A stretch of DNA of 26,167 nt from Apostichopus californicus (taxonomy: Eukaryota; Echinodermata; Holothuroidea; Aspidochirotida; Stichopodidae): the NCBI GenBank assembly GCA_020650975.1, contig JAIPMN010001338.1, forward strand, positions 1-26,167, in the 5' to 3' direction. Position 1 is the first letter of the stretch. Every line of letters starts with the position of its first letter. Below the pieces are notes generated by a model. The model was given only the letters and a program-made list of their open reading frames with translations, had not been told where the DNA came from and searched no databases. The position numbers and the translations under genes are program-made. Positions 1 to 9,252 of the stretch are shown here, piece by piece.

Positions 1-483
1 GGTCATTTCGCCCAACCAGCATGGTCATTTCGCCCAACTTTGTTGGTCATTCCGCCTAACCATTTTTTACTCATATTCAGTCAGAATAATATTACTTTTC
101 CTATTTCACTAGTTCAATTTGATTTATTTTGGGTTATATTACTTCGTGGTAGGTAAATAAAGTGATCCGTTCAATATCGATCGGAGTCTGAGCAGTTATT
201 TCGGGTATAATGGGAGGATTACACTACTGTAGGCGGTTATGCATACAATGGAGGTTATATTATTATACAAACAAAGGAGAATCGGTGTGGAATAATATCA
301 CCTTTTCTATTTCACTAGTTCAATTTGATTTATTATGGGTTTAAACTAAAGGACTTCAACAATTCCCAAACGTTTCCTTATTGAAGTACAATATTTAATC
401 AAGGTTGGGCGAAATGACCAGGCTGGTTGGGCGAAATGATCAGGCTGGTTGGGCGAAATGGTTGTTGGGCGAAGTGACCAGCT
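1..483. mobile_element. Non-autonomous element with tandemly repeated inverted termini (left end cut by the window)
   Basis: The left side carries three units of GGTCATTTCGCCCAACC-like sequence (1-57, about 22-bp spacing). The right side carries four units of the reverse complement, GGTTGGGCGAAATGACC-like (403-483). Inside, a 51-bp direct repeat occurs at 85-135 and 291-341, containing TTTCACTAGTTCAATTTG, 206 bp apart. No ORF. This is a foldback or MITE-like element. Because the outermost left unit begins at base 1, the true boundary and target-site duplication cannot be seen. Confidence 0.75.
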
Positions 484-909
484 TCCATTGAGTTCAGCTT
501 AATCTGATGTGGATGATAGTTGCTAAAAGGTTACAAATGTTTTTGGAGCTATAGAGATCCGAGTTTCTACGCAAGGGATGAATCAAAATGAGAGAAGTGT
601 GATAAATGTTGTAAGTATTAAAATTATTCAAATGAAGGTTGGGGTAGGAGCCCAATGTTGCAGAATTGTGGCCAGGTCTCCAAAAACCCCACTAAAGTCT
701 TTGAATTATCTTTGGCACTGTCACAAGTATTAGGTGTTTTGATAAGGAAGTCCTTCAAGACATAAATGTGACCGCATTATATCTGTGTATTGGAGTTGTA
801 CTATTATGACGAGGCGTTCAACAATGCTATGCTGGGTTACAGTAAAAGCCATATTAGTCATTCTTGGTCCGATTCGGTATTTGAAACACAGAAATCATTC
901 TGAAGAAAA
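484..909. other. Unassigned stretch
   Basis: AT-rich sequence between two mobile elements. I see no coding region, repeat or RNA gene here. Confidence 0.6.
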
Positions 910-1248
910 GTTGACACCAGTGGCGGAGCGTCCATACAGTCCATACATGACGGACTCAAATGGACTGTTGGCGCCCTTTTCAGCTTTTTACTACTTTTTA
1001 CTTATCGCGATTATTGACTTTCTTATAGCGCTCTCACCTACCTATTGACATTTGTCATATTATCTGCAAATTAGCAAAGCCCGGAAAGGGTCATTTCCGG
1101 CGATCTAGGGAGTATCTTTACTCAAAAAATATCTGTACACTCCGTGCCAACCTGTGGTGGCACTCCGCTTAGATAGTTTCGAAAGCGCCCCTACAGACCA
1201 TTCTCTCCCCCCTTGACCAATACCCCTAGCTCCGCCACTGGTGGACAC
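910..1248. mobile_element. hAT-like MITE with 8-bp target-site duplication
   Basis: The element at 918-1240 (323 bp) begins CAGTGGCGGAGC and ends with the reverse complement GCTCCGCCACTG. The flanking 8-mers, GTTGACAC (910-917) and GTGGACAC (1241-1248), match at seven of eight bases, as expected of an 8-bp hAT duplication. CAGTGGCGG is a common hAT-type terminus. The interior has no transposase; the 87-codon ORF at 785-1048 crosses its left end and is not a gene. Its right half resembles that of the element at 20570-21257. Confidence 0.8.
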
Positions 1249-1337
1249 ATTGTACTTATACTTATGTTGTAATTTTACTTTTAATTATTCTTAAAGGGAA
1301 AGATTTGCCACAATAGAAAAGAAAACTGGGGGCTAGG

Positions 1338-1547
1338 TTGACATACCTGAATATACCCTCCTCCTTCATTCCATGTTTCGTAATATATGACACGCATTGC
1401 TCGACAATCAAGGGGATTTTTCTGGTAGTGTCGGTGCTCTCGTGTGTGATAGTGTCTGATAAACTTTGTCCAAAGATTCCTGAAGAGGAGATAAAAACAG
1501 AGAAAGAGTTGATGAACTACACCAAGCAGCATTCAAATAATAACTAA
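1338..1547 (+). CDS. Weak ORF, possible small or partial coding segment
   Basis: A 69-codon ORF carries a hydrophobic stretch (about residues 27-41, GIFLVVSVLSCVIVS) followed by a polar, charged tail (PEEEIKTEKELMNYTKQ) and a TAA at 1545-1547. The TM-then-tail arrangement is the only thing in its favour. An overlapping minus-strand ORF of similar length (1281-1532) weakens the case, since one of the two must be a shadow. No splice sites or homologous family are recognised. It may be chance. Confidence 0.15.
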   Translation: MTYLNIPSSFIPCFVIYDTHCSTIKGIFLVVSVLSCVIVSDKLCPKIPEEEIKTEKELMNYTKQHSNNN

Positions 1548-1647
1548 AGGAGAGAACAGCAGACAAAATAAGTTAGGTTTGATTGATGAAATATTAAACA
1601 TTTTATTTGCTGGAAAATTGTGGCCCTGCTACCTTTTAAAAATGTAG

Positions 1648-1902
1648 CAGATCACAACTCATTGGCCAAAGATTTTTAACAAATGGTGTGAGGACAAATT
1701 ACCAAGTATTAAAACCTTGGAGCTAGAAGATGGCAACTGGCCAATACCCAAGGATATATTGGCACAGAGCAAGGAAGCTAGCCAAAGTATATTAACGACA
1801 CTGTGACCCTTTAGGGCTTGGCATGGATATGTCACCATGGTGATAGAAAGGAGGATGATGCATTTATTGGAAAGGGCTAGACATGAGGGAGAGATGGGGA
1901 CT
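1648..1902 (+). pseudogene. Decayed coding relic with an in-frame stop
   Basis: One plus-strand frame reads HWPKIFNKWCEDKLPSI, then LELEDGNWPIPKDILAQSKE, then SILTTL, a TGA stop at about 1804, and continues in the same frame as PFRAWHGYVTMVIERRMMHL and LLERARHEGEM before entering a G-rich tract at 1904. The two halves join without a frameshift and both have a protein-like mix with many Trp, Glu and Lys residues. A single TGA between them suggests one ancestral ORF of more than 80 codons, now broken. A TAG lies just upstream at 1645. I do not recognise the family; a captured host exon or a fragment of a mobile-element protein are both possible. An ATG at 1837 opens only the second half. Confidence 0.35.
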
Positions 1903-1904
1903 GG

Positions 1905-2536
1905 AGAAGGGGAGGGGGGGGGGTGGGAGGGGAGAGGTTTAGTATACCCAACTGATAAATTTTTCCCACTTAAAAACTGCCAAAGCTTTCAACCTTTACC
2001 TAAATTCTCTCCGCGCCAGTAGTCGCATGAGGCCAATTAAACGTTTCAACACGAGCCACTTGGTTTGCATGGCACTAATTAAGTTTTTATGCACTCCATA
2101 AGTGTGAATTGTCACAATTCATCTCCACATGATATAAAACACAATGGATTTACTGATCCATTAACTTGTTCTGCACTATGACAAAAGCAAATTTAGTGCA
2201 CCTCTTTGAAGAACAGAGCTTGCCTTTTGTATAGTAGCTATTGAGCCTTCTATAGAACAAGCAGAAAATTACCAGTTCAATTTTCTCATGCTACCTTTGT
2301 GGTAAAATGACTTTGCTCTTTGCGGGGTGCTTAACCTTCTGTGTACTCAGAAAACCTTGAATGGCAAGAATATTTCTTTACAAAACATTTGCTTCAAAAC
2401 GGGCTGTTGGGAAGGATGGGGATATGGGTTGTTTGTAGGCTTTTGATCACACTGTTTTTCAATATTGCTATATCATAGTATGTGAAATTTGTAATGAGAA
2501 ATACCCACAAGATGCGAACGAAAACCCCGACTTGAG
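1905..2536. other. G-rich tract then unassigned sequence
   Basis: A run of G and A (about 1905-1940) with a ten-base G block could form a quadruplex. The rest is AT-rich sequence with no gene or structured repeat that I can support. The 2394-2582 and 2473-2667 minus-strand ORFs overlap the tandem duplication and are shadows of it. Confidence 0.6.
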
Positions 2537-3095
2537 GTCCTTTTTGCAAAGTGTATTTGGTTGGTTGGGTGCTGAAAAACACCCTCTTGATCCAGTATTT
2601 GGACGGCTACTCTATTGAAAATGATTTCACAATGAATATTTCTTTCCTTTGTACTGCTTTCTGCCAAAAACTGTTAACATACGTTTCCAGGAATTAAGTT
2701 ATAAATAATTATTACTTCACATGACACATGAGCTTTGCAGTCCCTTTTGCAAAGTATATTTGGTTGGCTGGGTTGCTGACAACACTGTTTGGTTGTCAAC
2801 ACCCTATGGAGCCAGAACTTGGAAGGCTGTTTGATTTAAAATGATTTCACGATGAATATTTCCTTCCTTTGTACTACTTTTATGCCAAAAACTATTGACA
2901 CACTTTTCCAGGAGTTAAACTTATAAATAATATTCAATTAGCCTTTAAGGAAGATCCTGCTAGGATCGAAACGTCAGGCCAACTTACTTTTACACATTCT
3001 CCTACACAGGCTCTCTAGTGGATAAGCAGTTTGCTAACAGTTTTATTTTATTTAAATAATATTCACATCACACGTGAGCTTAGAAGGATAGATTT
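2537..3095. repeat. Tandem duplication of about 200 bp, second copy split by an insertion
   Basis: Copy one (about 2537-2739) and copy two (about 2740-2936 plus 3066-3090) share TTTTGCAAAGT, ATTTGGTTGG, AAAATGATTTCAC, GATGAATATTT(C), CCTTTGTACT and TTATAAATAA in the same order, with moderate divergence. Copy two is interrupted at 2937-3052 by the short retroposed element, while copy one keeps an unoccupied version of the site. No coding potential is seen. Confidence 0.8.
2937..3052. mobile_element. 116-bp retroposed element, copy 1, with perfect 13-bp target-site duplication
   Basis: TAAATAATATTCA occurs at 2924-2936 and again at 3053-3065, exactly flanking the element. The first half (GCC at 2941 to TTACTTTTACACA) matches the element at 8604-8665 almost base for base. 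It contains GATCC-TGCTA-GGATC, a perfect 5-bp stem, followed by GAAACGTC and AGGC. The remainder, through CTCTCTAGTGGATAAGCAG, ends in TTTTATTTTATT. If read on the minus strand, the two copies share their 3' end and differ at the 5' end, as with 5'-truncated retroposons. Confidence 0.85.
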
Positions 3096-3491
3096 TTTGG
3101 CTGACAAAAGAACTTATGCTAAACATCCTGTTGAAATAGACATTCGATTCCTATGTACTGTTTTCTGAGATGTTTTGTAGCCAAAGTGGCCGTGGAACAA
3201 AACCGGTGTGGTGGTGTCATAGAAGCAAATATGACAAATTTCATCTATTTTTTACTTCAAAAAAAATTATACTGCTATACTGGGAAACGATATGAACAAA
3301 CCTCAATCGTTGGCCTTTTGTTACCTTAACATCCTCTTAGGATAACCATCGAAACCCTATGCCGATCGAGGTTAAAACAATAAAGTACGCTGTTACATCT
3401 GGCAAAGTGCAACTGCGACAGCATAGCTGTTAGTTTAATGTTCACTTGTAGGCCAATCTGTCACAGTTTCTGTTATTTCTATTATCTCAAA
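3096..3491. other. Unassigned stretch
   Basis: AT-rich sequence with one AATAAA on the plus strand near 3380. I see no supported gene or repeat. Confidence 0.55.
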
Positions 3492-3749
3492 CTATGATAA
3501 AAAGCAATTGTGTGTAAATTTCACCAGGATACTGAGAACTTGTTCCTCTTTCATTGGATGCAAAATAGATTTTCCCAAAAGCATAAACTGCTGTTCCCTT
3601 TCTGAGAGCTCCTCCTCTGCTGTAATCAATTCAATTCCATGGCTGGCAGCAGGTTGGATTATGCATACTCTTGGCTCGCCAAAACGTTCAGAATGGGCAA
3701 AGTATTTGTTTTTTTGATTTTGGGGAAAGTTTTCTAAGCATTCTTTCAT
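3492..3749 (-). CDS. Unidentified coding-like ORF or exon
   Basis: An 85-codon minus-strand ORF ends at a TAG. From about residue 17 onward (YFAHSERFGEPRVCIIQ, then an acidic EEELSEREQQ and HPMKEEQVLSILVKF) the composition is amphipathic, low in rare residues and looks coding, unlike most ORFs in the window. It lies 1.2 kb downstream of the second PH exon on the same strand, but shows no similarity to the ARHGAP linker or RhoGAP domain. A possible acceptor (GAATGCTTAG, just inside the first codons) and an internal donor-like CTG|GTGAAA near the end would make it an internal exon; both are weak. No polyadenylation signal follows closely on the minus strand. It could be a nested gene's last exon, an exon of the host gene in a divergent region, or an old processed fragment. 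I do not recognise the family. Confidence 0.35.
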   Translation of the reverse strand: MKECLENFPQNQKNKYFAHSERFGEPRVCIIQPAASHGIELITAEEELSEREQQFMLLGKSILHPMKEEQVLSILVKFTHNCFLS

Positions 3750-3975
3750 ACAGCGAGGTGTGATCTGGGTCGGATTTGATGAGAGGAGAAATATAGAGAA
3801 TGCAGAAAAGAGTCAAGAATCTGGATCTGAACCATAACTAGCCGCCTATAACAATTGTGACAACTTTTTCCAAAATCAAAATCAAATTATATCTTGGAAC
3901 CTTTTCAACAAAATTGAAATTTTTTACAAATTTTTAACTCTGTATTAAAACTTAAACTTTATGAAAAGGGCAAAT

Positions 3976-4032
3976 AACATTTGGGAATGGATTTGTACTA
4001 GTGACCTATACTCTACCAACTGAGCTATCCAT
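3976..4032 (-). repeat. tRNA-like SINE head, degenerate
   Basis: The minus strand reads GGATAGCTCAGTTGGTAGAG, a perfect tRNA box A region, followed by AGGTCACTAGTACAAATCC, a box B-like stretch with two mismatches. The distance between the boxes is too short for a tRNA and there is no acceptor stem, so this is a tRNA-derived SINE fragment or pseudogene. Its 3' half resembles the tRNA-like pieces near 14861 and 14939. Confidence 0.6.
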
Positions 4033-4039
4033 CATCTCT

Positions 4040-4092
4040 CCCTTGGTGGGGATCCCTTGGGGTGGGGTAGGGGTGGAGGGATAGGGTGGGTG
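4040..4092 (+). repeat. G-rich, quadruplex-prone tract
   Basis: GGGGATCCCTTGGGGTGGGG continues as TAGGGGTGGAGGGATAGGG and provides at least five G-runs of three or more within about 50 bases. It is not a telomere repeat. The rest of 3750-4988 holds no gene that I can support. Confidence 0.5.
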
Positions 4093-4988
4093 CCTAGATC
4101 TATCTATCATATATGTCTCAATCGAGAGTCAGACAGGGCAGAGAGCGTGCAAAACTTGGACTTTAGTTTACGGCAAAAAATTGTGACATAACACAGATAT
4201 CCCCAGAACTAATTGACAATGGACTATATGAATCATAACCTCTTAATAGTGGGACACAATTTGTCTGTGCTCGGACTATATTAATTCTATTTTCTATGAA
4301 AGAACAAACAAAAGTGATGATCGTAATAACAATTGAGTTGCTCAAAGGCCAGTTTATTGACGGTTTTCAAAATCAAAGATATTTGAAGATTGTGAGCTCT
4401 GATGACCTTTTGCTACTTTTATTTTCAAGAGATGTTTATTACACATTTCAAATAATTTTACAACCAAATACAAGTTGGGTTTATACTGTTAGCTAAAAGA
4501 TGCAAACTATAAGTATCAAGCAAAAGTTACTATTATTGGTAGTAATATTTAGATCAAATATCATCAGCTTTTCATTTTAAAAGCTGCTGCTTGCATTTGA
4601 AAATATGAATTTACTTTGCCCCATCAAGTACTACAAACATTATAAATGGTTTGCTGTATAAATGCCATACCTGATAGTCAAAATCTTGGGAAAGTAGGTT
4701 CCTAAAAAAAAAAAAACCCTGGATCTACCAGACATTCTAAGCAGGAGGCTTCACTTTAGCATACTCTGTGCATATATTAAATTTTGGGGCGAAATTTGTG
4801 AATATCAGTCTTCATTGTTCAAGCTGAATAAAGGCCATTTGTGCCTTTCTGGACTAGAACAAAACTTCACGCAATTCGTTAGCAGAAAACTTCTCGCCTA
4901 ACTTGAAAACATTCTGGTGCAAAATGAATGACAACCCAGTAAGAGCTTTCAAAGGATAATTATTGGTCTAGTTAACGCTTCTCCTTAC

Positions 4989-5114
4989 CTCCGCCTCGCT
5001 TGCCGTACATGACCCTCCTAATCACCTGCAACCAGTCCTCCTGTTCGTTGGTATTGATAGCCCAAAGCAGGAAGGTTTCATGATTGCTGGTTAAAGGACC
5101 CTGGCTAGCCGAAC
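4989..5114 (-). CDS. ARHGAP24-like: PH-domain C-terminal exon of the same ARHGAP22/24/25-like gene
   Basis: Too short to stand out as an ORF, but clear by splice logic. The acceptor GATGTTCTCAG ends at 5115 and the donor GGAG|GTAAGG lies at 4988-4987, giving 126 bp (2 + 41 codons + 1), phase 1 on both sides. The phase-1 G left by the upstream PH exon completes a Gly codon, joining KPG to SASQGPLTSNHETFLLWA. It ends with the C-terminal PH helix, NEQEDWLQVIRRVMYGKRGGG written here only by its parts: Trp in EDWLQ and the IRRVMYG tail. In FilGAP-type proteins the same place reads NHES-Y-LLMA then DWVK-IRRV-GPFGGG, so the match is specific. The next exon should begin the linker to the RhoGAP domain; nothing like it is visible between 1 and 4986, so the following intron is probably more than 4.9 kb. 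Confidence 0.9.
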
Positions 5115-5147
5115 CTGAGAACATCAAAGGTCACAAGAAAGGAGTTA

Positions 5148-5450
5148 AGAGCAAGGAGGAATAAGATGATCTCCAACTAATAATATTATTAATAACAAGG
5201 TTCCACAATAATAATAATAATAACAATCAGTGATTTATCAACAACAATATAATCTTCCCCCACCCCCCCCCCTGCAACAACAAAAAATCTTCCTCCCACC
5301 CCCTTCTCCCTAATCAGAGCAAGGAGGAATAAGAAGATCTCCAACTAATAATATTATTAATAACAACCACAATCATAATAATAACAACCACAATAATAAT
5401 ATAATAACAACCACAATAATAATAATCATAACAATCAGTGATTTATCAAA
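5148..5450. repeat. Duplicated segment with (AAT)n tracts
   Basis: GAGCAAGGAGGAATAAGA, ATCTCCAACTAATAATATT and AATCAGTGATTTATCAA occur in the same order in two copies (from about 5148 and from about 5318), separated by a C-rich tract. AAT/AAC microsatellite lies in each copy. It begins 34 bp upstream of the acceptor of the second PH exon, when read on the minus strand. Confidence 0.75.
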
Positions 5451-5636
5451 CGGATATACCCACTCTGCAGAGCACTCGAGGCAAAAAGAAATACAACCAA
5501 TATACAGAAACACAGACACTAAGAAATTAAGATGTGTCATCAAATTATGCCATTAAATAAGTGTTAGTTTCTTCTTAGATGTATCTACTGAAAATTGGGG
5601 CCAGCCAGATTTCAAGTGGTAATTTATTCTAATACC

Positions 5637-5800
5637 TGTAGCAGCAACAACGAAAAATCTTCCCGCACCCCCCTCCCCCAGCAACAACAAAAACAACCTT
5701 CCTCCCACCCCCTTCTACCCCCAGCAACAACGAAAAATCTTACTCCCACCCCCTTCCCCCCCCCCAGCAACAACGAAAAATCTGCCTCCCACCTCCTCCC
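5637..5800. repeat. Tandem repeat of about 44 bp, C-rich with CAACAACGAAAAATCT
   Basis: Four units of CAGCAACAACGAAAAATCT plus a CCTCCCACCCCCTTCCCCC-like tract. A related unit lies at about 5255-5310. ORFs on both strands here (5595-5828 plus, 5624-5809 minus) are low-complexity translations of the repeat and not genes. Confidence 0.8.
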
Positions 5801-6569
5801 AAGGTTCAAGGTTTATTGTCTTCTTTGAAAAAAGGAACATCACATTATTCAAATGATGTATATGGGTTTGTTAACTTATTACTTTTATTTTTATTTATTT
5901 TTTATTTATTCGCATTTTTTATCCAGGGTTGCTTATTCAGCAAAAGCTGTTTTCCAATAAGGCCCTGCTTTTTAAGGCCTAACATAACAAAATTTTGATG
6001 TGCACAACACTCCACGTAATAGTTTGCACATATTTAATGAGTTTCCCAGATTTAACAAAAACTTCAAATGTGTATATCTTGGAAACGAAAAGAGCTTTTC
6101 GGAATATTTCAACAGATTTTGCATGAGATTATCACACACAACAAATGCACTGAATATGAGACAAATTGGCTAGGTGTCTGTAGTATTTTAAGCCCAACCA
6201 AAAGAGGATTATTTTCGAATTTCATACCTCAAATCTAGTGATTGCAAACAACTGTGGGTAATAAATTACGTACTACTTAGGAATGAGTCGTTACGTGATA
6301 AATGGAGAGAGATCATTTGCTTAATTAACATGGGAGTGTACACTGACAGATTGCCCAAAAACAGCTCAAATCTATTTTTAAAGTAGGCCATAATATGTGA
6401 TTACACAACATAGAATCAGATGGTATTTTGTTTGCTGACGACCAATTCAAAGGGTTAAAATTAAGAATGCAAAAGCAGCCCTGACTGATTTATAACTTCT
6501 TATATTAAATGAAAATTATGGTTGTATTTTATTCAGGAAATACAAGAGCTGACTTGTGTAATGTTCCCG

Positions 6570-6726
6570 GACTGAACAATCATTTATTCAAATATCATTT
6601 ACATTTGAATAAATATCAAATATCATTCAAATATATTTATATCAAAAATCATTCAAATATCATTCAAATAACAAATATCGTTTATTCAAATATCATTTAT
6701 TCAAATATGAAATATTCATTTATTTA
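6570..6726. repeat. AT-rich tandem repeat of ATTCAAATATC units
   Basis: Imperfect units of about 10-16 bp built on TTATTCAAATATCATT. They extend the 72-codon ORF at 6509-6727, which is therefore not credible as a gene. Confidence 0.75.
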
Positions 6727-8603
6727 AATATACATCGATCCAATCAATTCCATTCCTTAGCTATGCCCTGCATGTACATAGGCATATCCAGATCATGTGC
6801 TATAAGTTGAAGCATGTTATATAGTATGTGTACACTAAGTACACACAATTCCTCATTTCAGTTCCTCATTTCAATGGTACAGACTTACAGAACAAAATCG
6901 ATGTTTTCTTTTTAATCTGATTTCAAAAGCTTCCCAATCATTTTAAGATTATAGATGGTGATTATAGCTTAATTGACTAGAAGGGTTTTTAAACTCCATT
7001 GTCCCTTTTGAAAGCAAAACAAGCAGTCTTTCTTATTGCATAGTCTGTCTGACAATAATAGCCTTTCACATTGAAATGCTGCATTTAGTGTTAAGATAAC
7101 AAACAGTGAAACTAAATGCTCTCGTTTATCAATGGCAAGATTTCCCCTAATTTATATTAAAATGTCATCCAGTTCCTTTGTATGATTGACAGCATTACCT
7201 TTGGCACCAAATTTATAGCATGCGAAAAAAAAAGTCTTGAAAAGTACTATATTATTGAGAGATATCAAAATCAAACAGCATTTTAAAATTTACCAAACAC
7301 AACTCAAAAAGGTTGTCTTACACGCTTTTTATTCTCTTGCGACTAAATTGAGCAGTATTTCTCGGTAATGTCAGTGAAATGAAAAACTTGACCAATGCGT
7401 GTTAGCTGACCAGAAGTCACTGGCTACCAGGGTGGTCAGAAACGTCCAGAATTCACTTCCTAAATACTGCTTACAATTTTAGGCAGACTAAAAATTGTTG
7501 TAGCAAACATTGTTGATCCTAAAAATGGACCAACCTGTACCTAAAGTTGCATTATGTTGAAATACTTATCCTTAAAAAAATACTAAGCTAACAATGTTAC
7601 AGTCACATACAGTCTGGGAACCCCTAACTAATCTAACTAAGAGATCTCTGTGAATATATATATTTTTTTCAATTTATAAACCTTGTTGCAAGGTAATGCC
7701 TAATTTCATTGTCACAGAATTTATTTTCCTGAAGTGATAGTACTAGCAGATTTCATTTTTATGTACTTTACCTTAAAGGTTATTAATCTAGGCCCCATTC
7801 TTTAGCATGCTTTCAAAAGTACAGTTTTCCTAGTAGTTCCAAATTATTTCCTGACTTAGAGGAGTGTTAAAATTATCAATTCAATATATCAGTGAAGGGA
7901 AAAAAAACTTCATGGCAGGGAGGGGGGGGGGGGATGGGGTTGTCTTGCAGGGTCAAAATGCCTGTTGAAGTTGGAGCATTAGTGACCATTATTGACTTTC
8001 TAGCATATTTCTAGCATATTTGAGATCAATGCTGATGACCTTCACTGTATTGCCACTCCTTGAAGAGTGTCTACCATACCGTTACCACCGGATTTTGGCA
8101 AAATTCAACACAGAATACTACAGCTTTAGTGACCAAGCCATTGTTCAGCCTATTATTCCACTATTGTACTCTGAGAGCATAACAGCACTATTTGAAGTCA
8201 GAGACTAAGGGGCTTTTCAGCTTATAACAGACAGGATGTACCACATTTGTGCTTATTTCCCGAGTGTGTCAAACCATCACCAGTATCAATCATTATAAGT
8301 TTAACTGTTAGTACTGTACACTATTATGCAAGCCTAGATGACAGCCCAAGCTTATACTTCCTGTAGCAGTGGGAGGAAAGATACTTATCTATCTTTAGGG
8401 GAAATATTTGGACTGTGCAGATGGGCAAATTCTGTAACATCGCTGTAGTAAGCACCCCTAATCAAGACTGTGTTTGAACTCATTCGTGGGAAAGTTGAGA
8501 GAAATGCCCATATCGCATGGGAAAGTGAGAAATGATTATTAAGTTTCTGCTATCTTCTACTGACCTTCAAAGCATAGGAAAATTTATATTTAAAATTAAG
8601 TGT

Positions 8604-8665
8604 AATTTAGCCTTTGAAGAAGATCCTGCTTGGATCGAAACGTCAGGCCAACTTACTTTTACACA
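8604..8665. mobile_element. 62-bp retroposed element, copy 2, with perfect 13-bp target-site duplication
   Basis: TAAAATTAAGTGT occurs at 8591-8603 and 8666-8678. Between them lie the same TTTAGCC...TTTTACACA bases as the first copy, with only a few differences (TGAAGA for TAAGGA, TGCTT for TGCTA). The hairpin GATCC (8622-8626)/GGATC (8632-8636) is intact, followed by GAAA, ACGT and AGGC, the last pairing with GCCT at 8610-8613. The overlapping minus-strand ORF at 8567-8770 is not a gene. Confidence 0.85.
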
Positions 8666-9252
8666 TAAAATTAAGTGTGTAATATGATGGGCTTTTAATG
8701 ACAGCACATTATATTTGGGTGGGACTATTAGATGCTGGCAGGGAGATGAAGTCACAACAAGTGATTGCAATATTACTTAGTACAATATAATACGGTGTGC
8801 ATTGTCTTTGGCAGGCAAGAGGATTTTTTAGCCACACACTTTGGGAATCAGTAACATGCAGCCCTCATTTTTTAATGGTACCAGTAGTTTACCCACCCCA
8901 AAGCCCAGCATCCTGACTATCTTAAGCTTAGCCTTGCATATAGGTACAAACAAGTAGCTTAACTGATGATCCTACACAACCAAAGTGTTAATGATGGACC
9001 AACAGAACTTAAAACATGCCAAGCATAGGATTAAGTATTTTACTTTCCCTGAGTCAAAAAATTAGGCAATTTAAAACCAAAATGAAAACAAATAAATGAA
9101 CCAACATAGCATTAGACATTTTCTTGCAATATGATAGAATGTATAATGACATCACACAGCAAAGATGTAGGGTACCAAACAACTAGTCCTTTCCCCTCCA
9201 CTGTCCCCAACCACGCCCCCCCCCCACCCCCGCCCAATTCCTGAATTTATAC

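Larger units (their letters stand above)
5115..9252 (-). other. Intron between the two PH exons (about 4.1 kb)
   Basis: Bounded by donor GT at 9252-9251 and acceptor AG at 5116-5115. It holds (AAT)n-rich tracts and a duplicated segment (5148-5450), a C-rich/CAACAACGAAAAATCT repeat (5637-5800), an ATTCAAATAT repeat (6570-6725), a poly-G tract (7919-7938), one short retroposed element (8604-8665) and a poly-C tract (9212-9234). The remaining stretches 5830-6560, 6730-7900 and 7940-8590 are plain AT-rich sequence in which I see no exon, RNA gene or structured repeat. ORFs of 60-70 codons there have no recognisable domain. Confidence 0.85.

Noticed and set aside
785..1048. 87-codon plus-strand ORF
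   Set aside because: It crosses the left end of the hAT-like MITE at 918, so it is a chance join of flank and transposon.
3976..4032. A tRNA gene on the minus strand
   Set aside because: Box A is perfect, but the box A to box B spacing is too short, there is no anticodon arm and no acceptor stem.
4060..4090. Telomere-like G-rich repeat
   Set aside because: The G-runs are irregular and no TTAGGG array is present.
5624..5828. Pro/Gln-rich (plus) and Gly-rich (minus) proteins
   Set aside because: They are low-complexity translations of the 44-bp C-rich tandem repeat, inside the intron between two PH exons.
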